Shown: positions 50,577-60,318 of the stretch, in pieces
Numbering within the stretch: position 1 is the first letter of the stretch
Layout: each line of letters starts with the position of its first letter
Source: Acidobacteriota bacterium
GTDB taxonomy: Bacteria; Acidobacteriota; Blastocatellia; RBC074
DNA length: 64,000 bases
Direction of reading: 5' to 3'
Assembly: GCA_016196035.1 (NCBI GenBank)
Contig: JACPYM010000022.1
Location: 124,001-188,000 of the forward strand
Program-made: the position numbers and the translations under genes
The notes under the pieces: generated by a model
The model's database searches: none
Seen by the model: only the letters and a program-made list of their open reading frames with translations
What the model was told of the DNA's origin: nothing

Positions 50577-53537
50577 CTAAATCTTGTACTTCTTCATCAA
50601 CAAATGCCCGTAAACCTCCGCCCCCAGCGCCAGCACCGCGCGCACCAGCATCAACGGCCCCAGCGACAGGTATTGCAGCATCACCCCGGCGAGTACCGGG
50701 AAGACCAGATCGGAGGTGTCCACGCCGCCTTCCAAAATGCCCATCGTCTTGCTGCGGCTGGAAAGATTGAAGCTGGAAACCTTGGCGGCAATCGCGCCCC
50801 AGGTCGGTTTGAAGGCGGCCTTGCCGACTTCGTCAATCGCACGCGCCAGGCCCATCATCACACCCAGCAGCGCCGTCCCCGCAAACCAGGGCACCATCCA
50901 GAACAACACCGAGGTCGCTAGATTGGCGATAGAACGCAATGCGATCACTTTGCCCGCGCCGATGCGATCCGCCAGCCAGCCAAAGAAGGGGCCAAAGAGC
51001 AGCGGCACCATCGTTTCAGAAACGACTTTGATCCAGCCCAACGCGCCGGGCGTGACTTCGAGCTTGACGGCCAGCACGGTGAAAAATTCGCCGGTGACCA
51101 TGTAGGCTGGGGCCGTCAACGCCGCGCCCAAAAAGGCGAACGAATAGACGTTGGGCTGTTGTTGCGGCGCGTGCAGCAGTCCAGTCGGCGCTTGGGCTTT
51201 GCCCTTGTCCTTCTTCTCTTTCTTTTCCTTCTTTTTCTCTTTGATGAAGACGGCGACCAGCACCAGCGAGCAGAGCGAGAAGAAGGTCGCCAGCCAGAAG
51301 ATGACGGTCAGCGCCTGGCGCAACGGCGTATTCTCGACGACTTTCGGCAAATCTTCGATGGGGATGTCGCTGAGCGGCACGGTGCGCTGTTCGACGCGCA
51401 GCACCTTGTGCGGCTTGGGATCGGCTTCGTTGCCGGGCAATACGCCGTTGACGACTTCGGTTTGCGACTTGATGACCTGTTCGACTTGTTTGCCGGATTT
51501 ATTAACTTTGTCGAGCACCGCGAAGTTGGCCGTGACGGTTTGCGTACCGACATAAAACCCAATCAACACTGTCAGCACGAAGGCAGCGAGCGCTTCGCCG
51601 ATGCCGCCCGAAGTGGATTTCGCCGTCGTGTACCAGGAATAGGCTTGCGCGATGTGTTTCTCGTCGGTGGCGTCGGCGATCATCGCGGACGCCGAGGGGC
51701 CCTTGGCCGAATCGGCAATGCCGCGCACGACGCTGACGACGAACAGCAGCGGCAGGTTGGCGAAAGAATAGAGCAAGCCGACAATCGTGCGGATCGTCAG
51801 CGAGGTCATAAACACAGGCTTCTTGCCATATTTGTCGGCCAGCGTGCCGAAGACCGAACGCAGCAGGAGCGGCACGATATTCTGGATCAGCACCAGCCCC
51901 ATCACCGAAGAGATATTCAAGCCAAAGACCAGTAGCGCATAGAGCGGCACAGCGGTTTTGATCAGACCGCTGGAAATGCGCGAAAGACAAGCTTCGATCA
52001 TCAACGCAATGACGACCGTGTTGAAGGCGCTGCCGCCTTTGTCTTCGGCCTTGGCGACAACCGAGGGCAAAGCGGCTTCGCCCGCCGGAACCTGCGCGGC
52101 TTCACGTTGCACAATGACGGGCGCGATGGGCAAGACGCCCGTCATCTTGTTAAAGGCCCGGCCCAGCACGCCCGCGCGATTGCCGGAAACGGCTTCGAGT
52201 TCGCGCGCCAAATCCAGCACCGTCGGCTGCCGCCGGTTCGGTTCTTTTGATAGCGCGCGGGTGATGACGGCAGCGACGTCTTCATCAATTTCCGGGCGGC
52301 CAAAATCGCTGAGGTCGGGCACGGGCGCAGTCAAATGCATCTGCGACAGTTCCATCGGATTGGGCGCATCGAAAGGCGGCGCGCCCGCCAGCAATTCAAA
52401 GATGATGACGCCCAACGAATAAACATCCGCGCGCGAATCCAGCGGTTTGTTCAACCACTGTTCGGGCGACATATATTGCGGCGTGCCGAAAACGCCCAAG
52501 GGGCCGGTCAGTTTCGCGCCGCCGCTGATGGATTGATCCACTTTGGCGAGGTTGTAACCGCCGACTTTGATCAGTTCTTTGCCGTTGGGGGCGGTCTCGA
52601 CAAAGATCGTTTCGGGTTTGAGATCGCGCACGACGATGCCGTTCAAGTGCGCCGTGTGCACCGCGCCCGCAATTTGATTGACGATGCTCACGACGCGCGA
52701 CAGGCTCATGCCGCGCTCTTTCAAAATCACGTCGCGCAACGTGCGGCCCGAAAGCAATTCTTCGACGATATAAACCACACCGTCTGACGTGTAGCCGAAA
52801 TCGTAAAACTGCACCGAGTTGGGATGGCGCACGCGCGCGGCGACCTGGGCCTGGCGGCGAAATCGTTCCGCCGCGACCGGGTCATTGACCAACTCCGGTT
52901 TCAGCACGCGCACAGCCACTTTGTCGCCCAACATCACACGCCGCGCGCGATACAGCGTGCCGCTGGCATCCTGCCCGATCTTCGTTTCCAGTTCATAGCG
53001 GCCATCCAGTGTGAGTGTGAGCGCTTCGGGCGTGGGCATGTTTGACGGCGGCAGCAATTCGCCACTGGCGGCCACGCGCAAGGCGGGCGGCTTTGGCACT
53101 GGCGGTTTTGGCCCAGCAGGCTGGCCGCCACGCGGCGGCGCCGGTATTTGCCCGATATTGGTCGCGTAGGAATGCGGTTCGTCAATGTGCGTTGAGAACA
53201 CATCGCTTTGCACCGCGCCGGTGGGCACTTCTTCGAGATGAAAGAGGATTTTGACGCGGCCCAGTTGCACCTTATCGCCATCCATAAGCGGGCAGGCTTC
53301 CTCAGCCGGGACTTTGCGGCTGTTGACATACACACCGTTCAGGCTGCCCAAATCGCTGATGGAATACTGGCCGTTCTGCAACCGAATGTTGGCGTGTTGA
53401 CGGCTCACGCCGCTATCGTTAATGAGGATGTCGGCGCCGGGAGCCTTGCCAATGATGACGGGATAACCCGGCAACACGGCCTCCTGTTTTGTGCCATCGG
53501 GCAGCGTAATGTAGAGCTTCGCAATGATCTTTGGCAT
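50577..53537 (-). CDS. Fusion protein: FHA domain, pseudokinase-like domain and MFS transporter
   Basis: 986 residues. FHA domain at about 25-100 ([33 protein letters not shown]; Arg/Ser/His of the phosphothreonine site kept). After a Pro-rich linker, a PknB-like kinase domain at about 180-448. The glycine loop is [10 protein letters not shown], the beta3 Lys is Arg (VAVR210), HRD is VRD (303-305), and DFG is replaced by GYN (327-329); P-E of APE is kept (358-359). This predicts a catalytically weak or inactive kinase. Residues about 500-985 are an MFS transporter with 12 or so membrane segments, and a loop near residue 715-760 is Lys-rich ([11 protein letters not shown]). It is related to the stand-alone MFS at 58176. 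First gene transcribed after the phytase/NHL genes on the same strand. Confidence 0.88.
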   Translation of the reverse strand: MPKIIAKLYITLPDGTKQEAVLPGYPVIIGKAPGADILINDSGVSRQHANIRLQNGQYSISDLGSLNGVYVNSRKVPAEEACPLMDGDKVQLGRVKILFHLEEVPTGAVQSDVFSTHIDEPHSYATNIGQIPAPPRGGQPAGPKPPVPKPPALRVAASGELLPPSNMPTPEALTLTLDGRYELETKIGQDASGTLYRARRVMLGDKVAVRVLKPELVNDPVAAERFRRQAQVAARVRHPNSVQFYDFGYTSDGVVYIVEELLSGRTLRDVILKERGMSLSRVVSIVNQIAGAVHTAHLNGIVVRDLKPETIFVETAPNGKELIKVGGYNLAKVDQSISGGAKLTGPLGVFGTPQYMSPEQWLNKPLDSRADVYSLGVIIFELLAGAPPFDAPNPMELSQMHLTAPVPDLSDFGRPEIDEDVAAVITRALSKEPNRRQPTVLDLARELEAVSGNRAGVLGRAFNKMTGVLPIAPVIVQREAAQVPAGEAALPSVVAKAEDKGGSAFNTVVIALMIEACLSRISSGLIKTAVPLYALLVFGLNISSVMGLVLIQNIVPLLLRSVFGTLADKYGKKPVFMTSLTIRTIVGLLYSFANLPLLFVVSVVRGIADSAKGPSASAMIADATDEKHIAQAYSWYTTAKSTSGGIGEALAAFVLTVLIGFYVGTQTVTANFAVLDKVNKSGKQVEQVIKSQTEVVNGVLPGNEADPKPHKVLRVEQRTVPLSDIPIEDLPKVVENTPLRQALTVIFWLATFFSLCSLVLVAVFIKEKKKEKKEKKDKGKAQAPTGLLHAPQQQPNVYSFAFLGAALTAPAYMVTGEFFTVLAVKLEVTPGALGWIKVVSETMVPLLFGPFFGWLADRIGAGKVIALRSIANLATSVLFWMVPWFAGTALLGVMMGLARAIDEVGKAAFKPTWGAIAAKVSSFNLSSRSKTMGILEGGVDTSDLVFPVLAGVMLQYLSLGPLMLVRAVLALGAEVYGHLLMKKYKI

Positions 53538-53662
53538 GGATAATGTCAGGGATGAAAATCAGCGGGCAAAAAACAAAAGGCAAAAGTGGCACAGCAGTTT
53601 TTCAGAAATAGAAAAGACGGTACGGCCCTTTTGCCTTTTGATTTTGCCTTTTGATTTTTGAT

Positions 53663-55096
53663 TTACTGGCCTTTCTTCTTGCCTTTCTTCTTGCCGCCCT
53701 TGCCGCCCTTTTCGGCAGCCGGTTCGGCGTCGGTGGCTGGTGTGCTGGCAGGCGCCAGCGCAGCAGCCGGCCCATTGCTCAACGCGCGCGCAATATCTGA
53801 CCAACGATAAACGGCTAGGCGGTAATTACACTGGTCGGCAACAGCGATATAAGTTTCGCCGCTGGCTTTGTCTGTGTAGGTAGCAATCGAATCAGGCGAA
53901 CAGAAATACCCGGGCGGATTGGCTTGACCCGGAATAATCTCGCCCAGTTTGACTTTGTTTTGCAGCGCTTTATTGGTCTTGTCCTCGAAGTCCACCTGCG
54001 GCGAATGGCCGACGAAACCTTTGTAACCGCCGCTGCGCGCATGCAGTGTCGGCCCAAAGCCCAGCAGGTCGCGGTTAAACGCCCCAGGACTATTCAAATC
54101 GAAAATCTGAATGTGGCCGACGCTCTCATCCACGGCAAACAGATGTTTGTTGGCAATCGCCAGCCCTTCGACCGAGCCGGAGAAAACGGATTTGCCCAGC
54201 GGCTTGCCCGCCCCATCGTTACGCGCGCCCACCAGCTTGCCTTTGTACGCGCCCGTCTCCCAATCGAAGACCTGGATGATCGAATCCTTTTCGCTGGCGA
54301 TGTAAATGTTGCCCGCCGCTTCGTCAATGGCGATGCCTTCGCAACCGTGCAGGTAGGTGTCGCCGTCGCCGCGCTGTTTGGCGAATTGCCACGCCGGATC
54401 ATCCGCGCCTTCGGGCGTGTAGCGGAAGACTTGATTGAGGTGCGCGTCCACGGCATAGACGCGATTCTTCGAGTCAATCGCGATGCCGCCGAGCTTGTCG
54501 AAATGGCGCTCACCGAAGCGCGTGCCTTTGAACACGTAATCATACGGGCCAAGCGGGCGGCCCTTGTCATCTTTGTCGCCGGGTTTGGGCGGCACGTAGG
54601 CATACGCCAAGTTCAAAATCTGATCGGTGACGAGCGCCATGCCATTGGGCGCGACGGCGATGTCCACGATCTCGCCGCCCATTGTGCCGTGGCCGAATTC
54701 GCCCAGATGGGTCTTGGTTTTGACATCCCATACCTGCACGCGCCGGTTCTTGGCGTCGGTGGCAAACAGCCAACCCTGCGGGCCAAAGGCGACGCCATCG
54801 GGTTTGTCGAAATCAGCCACGGCCTTGCCCGGCCGCCCGCTGCCAAGAATGGCGTAAGGCTCAACATTGATGCGCCAGCTTTCGCGCGCGGGGTCTTTTT
54901 CTGCCGCCGGACCTTCCACTTTGGCTGGCGGCGCGCCTGGCGCTTTGCCAGTTTCTGCCGGCTCAGCCGCCGTTTCACCAGCCGCTGCGGCTTTCTTTTT
55001 CTTCTTTTGCGGTGCGGCCTGGGTGGATGCCAACAATGCCAAGCCGGTAATGACGGCCAACACAATCACAAAGAGTTTGCGAGGGAGGGGCTTCAT
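53663..55096 (-). CDS. Secreted NHL-type beta-propeller protein
   Basis: 477 residues. MKPLPRKLFVIVLAVITGLALLASTQA is a signal peptide; a Lys/Ala/Glu linker follows, then NHL-type repeats (KPDGVAFGPQGWLFATDAKNRRVQVWD, DIAVAPNGMALVTD, LGGIAIDSKNRVYAVDAHLNQVFRY, GCEGIAIDEAAGNIYIASEKDSIIQVFD, SVEGLAIANKHLFAVDESVGHIQIFD). The C-terminus is a Lys/Gly basic tail (GKGGKKKGKKKGQ). Repeats of this sort bind ligands or form scaffolds. Start ATG 55096 follows AAAGGAG. It lies directly upstream of the fusion and downstream of the phytase gene. Confidence 0.85.
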   Translation of the reverse strand: MKPLPRKLFVIVLAVITGLALLASTQAAPQKKKKKAAAAGETAAEPAETGKAPGAPPAKVEGPAAEKDPARESWRINVEPYAILGSGRPGKAVADFDKPDGVAFGPQGWLFATDAKNRRVQVWDVKTKTHLGEFGHGTMGGEIVDIAVAPNGMALVTDQILNLAYAYVPPKPGDKDDKGRPLGPYDYVFKGTRFGERHFDKLGGIAIDSKNRVYAVDAHLNQVFRYTPEGADDPAWQFAKQRGDGDTYLHGCEGIAIDEAAGNIYIASEKDSIIQVFDWETGAYKGKLVGARNDGAGKPLGKSVFSGSVEGLAIANKHLFAVDESVGHIQIFDLNSPGAFNRDLLGFGPTLHARSGGYKGFVGHSPQVDFEDKTNKALQNKVKLGEIIPGQANPPGYFCSPDSIATYTDKASGETYIAVADQCNYRLAVYRWSDIARALSNGPAAALAPASTPATDAEPAAEKGGKGGKKKGKKKGQ

Positions 55097-55151
55097 AGAT
55101 GAACTCCTTTGCTGCGTGATGCGGGGAAATAAGATTCGATACAGCACCGAA

Positions 55152-55200
55152 AGCGGTAATGACCGGCTTCTCATTCCTGAGAAGCCCGGTCACTACCGCT
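55152..55200. repeat. Hairpin between phytase-like and NHL genes
   Basis: AGCGGTAATGACCGGCTTCTCA (55152-55173) pairs with 55178-55200 with one bulge. It may attenuate or stabilise the polycistronic transcript. No T-run. Confidence 0.6.
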
Positions 55201-55241
55201 CTCAACACTATACCAATTGTCCGCCGGTCAGGGCGGGCTTG

Positions 55242-56501
55242 CTACTTAATAATTGCGTCGAAAGGCACCAACTTGAAGTTTTGATTCTTGCTGCCTTTGT
55301 CGTTGAAGCCATCTTGCACGACGAACACGCCTTTTGAAAATTGGCCGCCCAGATTGGCCGTCGTCACATCAATGCCGTCCGTCTCTTCGACGCCGTCAAT
55401 CGCGCCGTCGCCGATGCGGAACTGCTTGACGAATTCGTTGCCGCCCTCGCGTTTGTAGACGACATAGGAGTAATTGCCTTGGCTGGAGGCAATCAAATAC
55501 CCCGTGCCGTTCGGGCCGTAAGCAATCGTCAAGCCTTCAACATCAGCGTGCAGGTGGCCGTCGCCGACTTTGCCGACCGCCACGCGCGTCGTGCCGCCTT
55601 CGGGTTCGGCGCTATACTTCCAAATGCCGACCGGCTCTTCGCTGACGTAAAAATGACCGAGTTCGTCATCGGCCACGCACCCTTCGACCACGCCGCCAAC
55701 TTTGAACCGGCGCACCGAACGGGCGTCCACCTTGCCCTGGCCGTTGTCGGTCAACTCAAATTGTTCGACCTCGCCGGATTTACTGGTCGCAAAATAAAAA
55801 GTCTTGCCGCTCAGCCGGCTCTGGTACATACACGCGCCATACACCTTGACGCCGTGCGTGACCTTGCCCGCAGCCACATTTTCGAGTTGGCGCGTTTGCG
55901 GGTTGACCTTGTAAATGGCAATCGAATTGTCGCGCCGGTCGCCCGCCGTCACCAGGGTGACTTTCTGGCCGCCCAATTTGAACCCGTTGCGTAAATCAAC
56001 GTTATCCATCAACCCATCGGCGACATATTGCAATTGTTTGCCGTTCAGGTCGTACACCGCCAGGCCGCCCATTTTGTCGGTGCCAATGATGGTGCTCAGT
56101 GAGGGGTCGGCGGGATGAACCCAGATGGCGGGATCGTCGGCGGCATCACCCCCGTGAGGTACAGGCTCGGTCTCGACGGCGGCGTGGATGGTTTCAAGCT
56201 CGTTGCCCATTGCCAACGGCGCAGCCACACGCGCCTTGTCGGTGTCTACTTTCTTGCTGTCGGATTTACTGAGCGAACGACTCTCAGATTTATGCTTGTC
56301 TTCTTTGTCTTTGTTTTCGTCTTTGTCTTTTTTGTCCTGACTCTGTTTCGCCCCCTCTTTGCTGCCGGACGGCTTGGCGTTGGTCGGCAGGTTGTTCAAT
56401 TGCGCGAGTGTCGTGCCGGAAATGAATGCGACTACGAGTGCCGCCATTTGCACCAACATCCAAACATCTCTTTGCACCGGTCTTCCAAATTTCAACTGCA
56501 T
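55242..56501 (-). CDS. Secreted beta-propeller phytase-like protein
   Basis: 419 residues. A signal segment ([20 protein letters not shown]) is followed by a Lys/Glu/Asp-rich charged linker up to about residue 95. The catalytic domain has [107 protein letters not shown] and DGIDVTT, which are the Ca2+-binding and phosphate-binding blocks of beta-propeller phytases. These hydrolyse phosphates of myo-inositol hexakisphosphate with Ca2+. Phytate specificity is not proven. GGAGG lies 12 bases before ATG. Confidence 0.88.
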   Translation of the reverse strand: MQLKFGRPVQRDVWMLVQMAALVVAFISGTTLAQLNNLPTNAKPSGSKEGAKQSQDKKDKDENKDKEDKHKSESRSLSKSDSKKVDTDKARVAAPLAMGNELETIHAAVETEPVPHGGDAADDPAIWVHPADPSLSTIIGTDKMGGLAVYDLNGKQLQYVADGLMDNVDLRNGFKLGGQKVTLVTAGDRRDNSIAIYKVNPQTRQLENVAAGKVTHGVKVYGACMYQSRLSGKTFYFATSKSGEVEQFELTDNGQGKVDARSVRRFKVGGVVEGCVADDELGHFYVSEEPVGIWKYSAEPEGGTTRVAVGKVGDGHLHADVEGLTIAYGPNGTGYLIASSQGNYSYVVYKREGGNEFVKQFRIGDGAIDGVEETDGIDVTTANLGGQFSKGVFVVQDGFNDKGSKNQNFKLVPFDAIIK

Positions 56502-56696
56502 ATACTTCTAAGTCCTCCAACTTCACTTTAACTACTGTCGCTTTTAGGCCGGTTTCCGCGCCGCACCGGCGTTATCGTTATATCAAAACTTTGCGCTGCC
56601 TCCGAGTACAAAATCTCCGGGCCGGCAAGTTCGGCCTTCGATGAGGGGCGCCCGCATCCGTGTTGCCAAGCCCGCACGCCCGGCAAAGATATTTCC

Positions 56697-57545
56697 TTAG
56701 CCCAGCCGCTCCATCACAAAATCGGCGATGCGTTCCCCGCCCTGCGGCACGCCTTTGTAACCGGGGAAGCAGTTGACCTCGATCACCGAATAGCCCTTCG
56801 GCGTCTTGACCAAATCCACGCCATAAAGCTCCAACCCGAACAGCTTGCCGCAACGGCGCACCAGTTCTTCCAACTCTGGGTCATCCCCAACCGGTGTGCC
56901 CAGCTTTTCTTCCTTGGTCTTCGCCGGAAAGATGCGCTTGATCGCGTGCACGTAATCGCCGATGGCGTAGGCCTTGTAATCATACGGCTCGTGCTCTTCG
57001 TATTCCTGCGCGTAAATCAGCCGGTCGCCCAGCGCCGTACCGTCTTCGCCCCCGCCATCGTCGTCAGCGACTTCGCCATCCGCCGCCCGTCGCGCCACCA
57101 AGGCATCGAATGCGGCCTCGTCCATGCACACCTCAATACCCATCCCGCGCCGCCCGCGATAAGGTTTGACCACGATGGGCATCTTTTGCACGACCGCGCG
57201 CAGCGTTTCCATCGAATCGGTCACAAAGGTGCGCGGCGTCGGGATGCCGCCCTGCAACAGCAACGTGCAAGTCAGCACCTTGTCGCGCACTTTCATCGTC
57301 GCCGGGTATTCATTGAGCAGCTTGGCCCCGGCATAGTGCGCCGCCGCCGCCAGCGATTCGGCCAGCGGCGAATGCGATTTGAACAAGTAGGCATCAAACT
57401 CGAACTTGAAATTTTCCAAGTCAATCAAACCGCTGCGCTCGGTCACGATTTCTACATCCGCGCCACGCGCTTTCAACCCGTTCAGCACGTCGTAAGTCAC
57501 CGACGTTTGGCTGCGCGGTGGTTCCATCAAAAAGCAGATACGCAT
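56697..57545 (-). CDS. ATP-grasp enzyme 1 of 4 (ITPK/RimK-like)
   Basis: 282 residues. [23 protein letters not shown] (N-terminal domain), [17 protein letters not shown] (ATP Lys and glycine loop near 135), [26 protein letters not shown] (base- and substrate-binding Lys) and [27 protein letters not shown] (metal Glu and Asn) form a complete ATP-grasp fold. The N-x-F-P-G-Y and K-x-Y/F-x-x-G-x-x-x-x-x-(V/I)-(Q/K/R) pattern resembles inositol 1,3,4-trisphosphate 5/6-kinases more than RimK (which has N-x-S-P-G-L). A DDDGGGED linker (near 165) is a small insertion. It lies next to the phytase gene. Confidence 0.85.
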   Translation of the reverse strand: MRICFLMEPPRSQTSVTYDVLNGLKARGADVEIVTERSGLIDLENFKFEFDAYLFKSHSPLAESLAAAAHYAGAKLLNEYPATMKVRDKVLTCTLLLQGGIPTPRTFVTDSMETLRAVVQKMPIVVKPYRGRRGMGIEVCMDEAAFDALVARRAADGEVADDDGGGEDGTALGDRLIYAQEYEEHEPYDYKAYAIGDYVHAIKRIFPAKTKEEKLGTPVGDDPELEELVRRCGKLFGLELYGVDLVKTPKGYSVIEVNCFPGYKGVPQGGERIADFVMERLG

Positions 57546-57674
57546 ACGTTAAAGCTCCGATCAGATATTCACTGTGGAAAATACAGTGGAAAAATTGTTG
57601 AAAAGCCTGTGAAGATCAATTGGATTTCGCGTGGAAATCCTGTGAATGCGTGTGGAAAACTCAGTGACGATCTT

Positions 57675-57707
57675 CCCACGAAGGCACACGAAGAAGACAC
57701 GAAGGAT
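57675..57707. repeat. Left inverted repeat of the GxxExxY gene
   Basis: CCCACGAAGGCACACGAAG continuing to 57707 is the reverse complement, with few mismatches, of 58134-58165. A third copy appears folded at 59392-59466. Confidence 0.85.
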
Positions 57708-57751
57708 TGTTTTCTGCCTGGCATTCCTTCATTTGCGTCCAGTGGGACAGG

Positions 57752-58135
57752 TCATTTGACGAGTCTATGCCACTCGAGTTTGCCGCGACTGCCAAAGTTG
57801 ATCAGCACACCAACCCGCAGGCCAGTAGCATTCAGATAGTTCAGGATTTGGGCTTCTTCCCTGCTTGTTAGCTTCTCCAGCGCCTTAAGTTCGACAATGA
57901 TCTGGCCGTAACAAACCAAGTCAGCCCGGTAATCAACGCCAAGTCTTTGCCCTTTATAAAAAACCGGCAGGGACTTCTCGGCTTCAAAGGGGATTTGGCG
58001 ATTCGCCAGTTCAAGTTTTAACGCCGCGTGATAAACCGCTTCCAAGAAGCCGTTTCCCAACGCGCTATGCACCTCCATCGCGGCGCCTACGATGGCATAG
58101 ACTTCATCGCGCAAAAGCAATTCCTTCACTTCCAT
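57752..58135 (-). CDS. GxxExxY-motif PD-(D/E)XK-like nuclease
   Basis: 127 residues. VGAAMEVHSALGNGFLEAVYHAALKLEL contains the G-x-x-E-x-x-Y motif; PVFYKGQRLGVDYRADLVCYGQIIVELKA holds the Asp...E-x-K of a PD-(D/E)XK core and EEAQILNYLNATGLRVGVLINFG the last conserved part. The GAAGGAG in the right inverted repeat serves as its ribosome site, nine bases before the ATG (58135). The gene lies between inverted repeats and interrupts the ATP-grasp/MFS row. Biological role unknown. Confidence 0.85.
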   Translation of the reverse strand: MEVKELLLRDEVYAIVGAAMEVHSALGNGFLEAVYHAALKLELANRQIPFEAEKSLPVFYKGQRLGVDYRADLVCYGQIIVELKALEKLTSREEAQILNYLNATGLRVGVLINFGSRGKLEWHRLVK

Positions 58136-58165
58136 CTTCGTGTCTCCTTCGTGTGGCTTCGTGGG
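58134..58165. repeat. Right inverted repeat of the GxxExxY gene
   Basis: Complement of the left copy at 57675-57707. It ends in the start codon region of the nuclease and contains AAGGAG in the coding direction. Confidence 0.85.
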
Positions 58166-58175
58166 AGGACAATTC

Positions 58176-59378
58176 CTAGTCAGATTTCGCATTCGCGCCC
58201 CGCGCCACCACCACCGCATAAATCTCCGCCACCACCGCCATCCCCACGCGCACGCCCAACATCACCGCCACGCCCCAATGCTGCCACAAAAAACCGCCCA
58301 GCATCGGCCCGACGGTTTCGCCAATCCCTTCGCCCAAGCCGAAATAGCTCATCACGCGCGCGCGCCGTTTGCGATCCAGGCTGGCCGCTTGCGCCATCAA
58401 TGCGCCCCAGGCCGGACGAAACGCCGATTTGCCAAGCGCGTCAATGCAACTGCCCGCCGCCAGTCCCGCAAACGTCGGCACAAAGATAAACAGTAGCGAC
58501 GAACAAATGTTGGAAACTCCGCGCACCAGCAACACCAGTTTGTGATTTACGTTATCGGCCAGCCAGCCAAACAGCGGCCCGCCCACAATCGTCACCAATG
58601 GCCCGAAAGTGTAAATCCACCCGGCCTGCGCCGCCGTCAGGTGCGCGTATTCGGTCGCCAGCACCGGGAACAGGTTGTTCATCATCATCGCGGTGCTGGT
58701 AATCAAAGAACCCAAAATCAGTACGGGCAAGAATGATCTGCCGGTTTTCGCGGCCACCGGTTCAGCCTCGTCCGCCGCCTTGCCAGTCAACGGCGTGTAA
58801 TGGGGCGGCTCTTCCAGATAACGAGCCACCACGAAGAGCGGCAAAAACGACATCGCAAAGGCGATCAGGAAGACGTTTGAATAACTATCCAGCGTCCACC
58901 ACAACAACCAACCGCCCAGTGCCTTGCCCAGCGAACCGGCGGACATCTTCGCCGTCGTGTACCAACCAAAGGCCGACGCCATCTTCTTTTTATCGGCGTG
59001 TTCGGCAATCAGCGCACTGACCGACGGGTCGCGCAACGATTCCGAAAACCCGTGCAGCATCTTGATCACATACAAGTGCCACGGAGCGTTGGCAAAGATC
59101 AGCAACAATGCCATCACCGACCGCAACGCAATCGCGATGGTGAACGACGGCTTCAACCCGATACGGTCGGCCAGCCAGCCCATCGCCGGTTTGAACGTCT
59201 GCTCGACGATCAGATTGACTGAAAACAGGAAGCCCGTCGCCGTCAGGCTCAGGCCCATCTTCCGGTATGCAAAGAGCGGCAGCGCGAAGCTGATAATCCC
59301 GAACGCTAGGCGCGATAAAAAACCTTCGGCCAGGATGACGAGCAGCGAGGGCGAAACTTTACCGGACGCTTGATTCAT
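58176..59378 (-). CDS. MFS transporter, paralogous to the MFS part of the FHA fusion
   Basis: 400 residues, about 12 membrane segments. It shares with the fusion's transporter half [22 protein letters not shown] (fusion: [22 protein letters not shown]), [20 protein letters not shown] and [20 protein letters not shown] (fusion: [20 protein letters not shown]). The paired D-R-x-G-x-K motif after helix 2 is normal MFS. Start ATG 59378; the codons upstream form part of the hairpin repeat. It is probably an exporter of a product of the ATP-grasp pathway; substrate unknown. Confidence 0.87.
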   Translation of the reverse strand: MNQASGKVSPSLLVILAEGFLSRLAFGIISFALPLFAYRKMGLSLTATGFLFSVNLIVEQTFKPAMGWLADRIGLKPSFTIAIALRSVMALLLIFANAPWHLYVIKMLHGFSESLRDPSVSALIAEHADKKKMASAFGWYTTAKMSAGSLGKALGGWLLWWTLDSYSNVFLIAFAMSFLPLFVVARYLEEPPHYTPLTGKAADEAEPVAAKTGRSFLPVLILGSLITSTAMMMNNLFPVLATEYAHLTAAQAGWIYTFGPLVTIVGGPLFGWLADNVNHKLVLLVRGVSNICSSLLFIFVPTFAGLAAGSCIDALGKSAFRPAWGALMAQAASLDRKRRARVMSYFGLGEGIGETVGPMLGGFLWQHWGVAVMLGVRVGMAVVAEIYAVVVARGANAKSD

Positions 59379-59391
59379 CAAACAAAAAAAC

Positions 59392-59466
59392 CCTCCCACG
59401 AAGCCACACGAAGAATCACGAAGAGACTAACGATCTTCGTGTGCTCTTCGTGTGTCTTCGTGGGAG
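59392..59466. repeat. Empty palindrome with the GxxExxY-type ends
   Basis: CTCCCACGAAGCCACACGAAG at the left is mirrored by CTTCGTGTGTCTTCGTGGGAG at the right with only about ten bases between. It looks like the two terminal repeats of the GxxExxY element joined without cargo, between two genes of the ATP-grasp row. Confidence 0.8.
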
Positions 59467-59472
59467 AACCTC

Positions 59473-60309
59473 TTATTGCGCCAGATTCGCCGCTAAGTTT
59501 GGAGGACTCAACGTCGTCTTGCCCTGCGCATAGGCGTCAATGTAATCCGCAATCATCCCCGCCGCGCCCTCTACGCCCTTGTAGCCGGGGAAGTAGTTCA
59601 CGTCCACCACAAACGGCCCGCGCTCGCTCTCGATGATGTCCAAGCCGTACAAGCCCAAGCCGCAAACCTTGCCGACTTTCAAGGAAATCTCGCGGACTTC
59701 ATCACTGATGGGTACTGGACGGCCCGGCACTGAGAAGCTGCTTTCAGAAAACGGCTTCTGCACGCCGTGGACTTCTTCACCCGCGACGTAGATTTTCAAA
59801 TCCTCGCCGTGCCCCGGAATCGCTTCCTGAATGATCATGGGCGTGACGGGTGCGGGCAGCTTGTCAATGTCTTCGGGCGTCCGGCACAGACTGACGCCCG
59901 CGCCGCGATGGCCCATGTGCGGTTTGATGATGAGCGGATGCTGGCTGACCAATTCTTTGGCCAGACTCAGATCGCCCGTCGTCCAAGACTTCGGCGCAGG
60001 CACGCCGCCTTCCAACAACAATCGCGATGTGATGATCTTGCTCTGAATCAGCGAGCATGACGCATACGGATTCAGAATGTTCGCGCCCTGCACGTGCAAA
60101 ATGCCCGCCAACGCCAGCGCCAATTCCGTATGCGATTTCAGCACATACATATCGGCTTCGGGCCTGAGCGTGTCGGGACGTTGCAGAATCTCTTCCGCGA
60201 TGTCTTCGGTAATGGTGTAACCGCGCCCCCGCAAAATCTCGTACATCTCGACCAACACGGGCGAGGGGACGGGCGGGACGCGGCGAACGATCATAAAGTG
60301 GAGTTTCAT
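59473..60309 (-). CDS. ATP-grasp enzyme 2 of 4 (ITPK/RimK-like)
   Basis: 278 residues. [40 protein letters not shown] (ATP Lys, glycine loop), [30 protein letters not shown] and [30 protein letters not shown]. The third and fourth blocks resemble human ITPK1 (VQNFI.....YKVFVVGE....VQRP; FGIDIIINN...VIDINAFPGYEGV), which makes this one the best ITPK match of the four. Substrate unknown. It lies 94 bases upstream of the MFS. Confidence 0.86.
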   Translation of the reverse strand: MKLHFMIVRRVPPVPSPVLVEMYEILRGRGYTITEDIAEEILQRPDTLRPEADMYVLKSHTELALALAGILHVQGANILNPYASCSLIQSKIITSRLLLEGGVPAPKSWTTGDLSLAKELVSQHPLIIKPHMGHRGAGVSLCRTPEDIDKLPAPVTPMIIQEAIPGHGEDLKIYVAGEEVHGVQKPFSESSFSVPGRPVPISDEVREISLKVGKVCGLGLYGLDIIESERGPFVVDVNYFPGYKGVEGAAGMIADYIDAYAQGKTTLSPPNLAANLAQ

Positions 60310-60318
60310 CAGTTCACC

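Noticed and set aside
53924-55102. 392-codon plus-strand frame opposite the NHL protein
   Set aside because: Shadow frame of the NHL gene, with no conserved motifs and no ribosome site.
56502-56696. Possible small gene between phytase-like and ATP-grasp gene 1
   Set aside because: The frames here are Arg/Cys-rich, lack good starts and look like shadows; no structure beyond weak repeats is seen.
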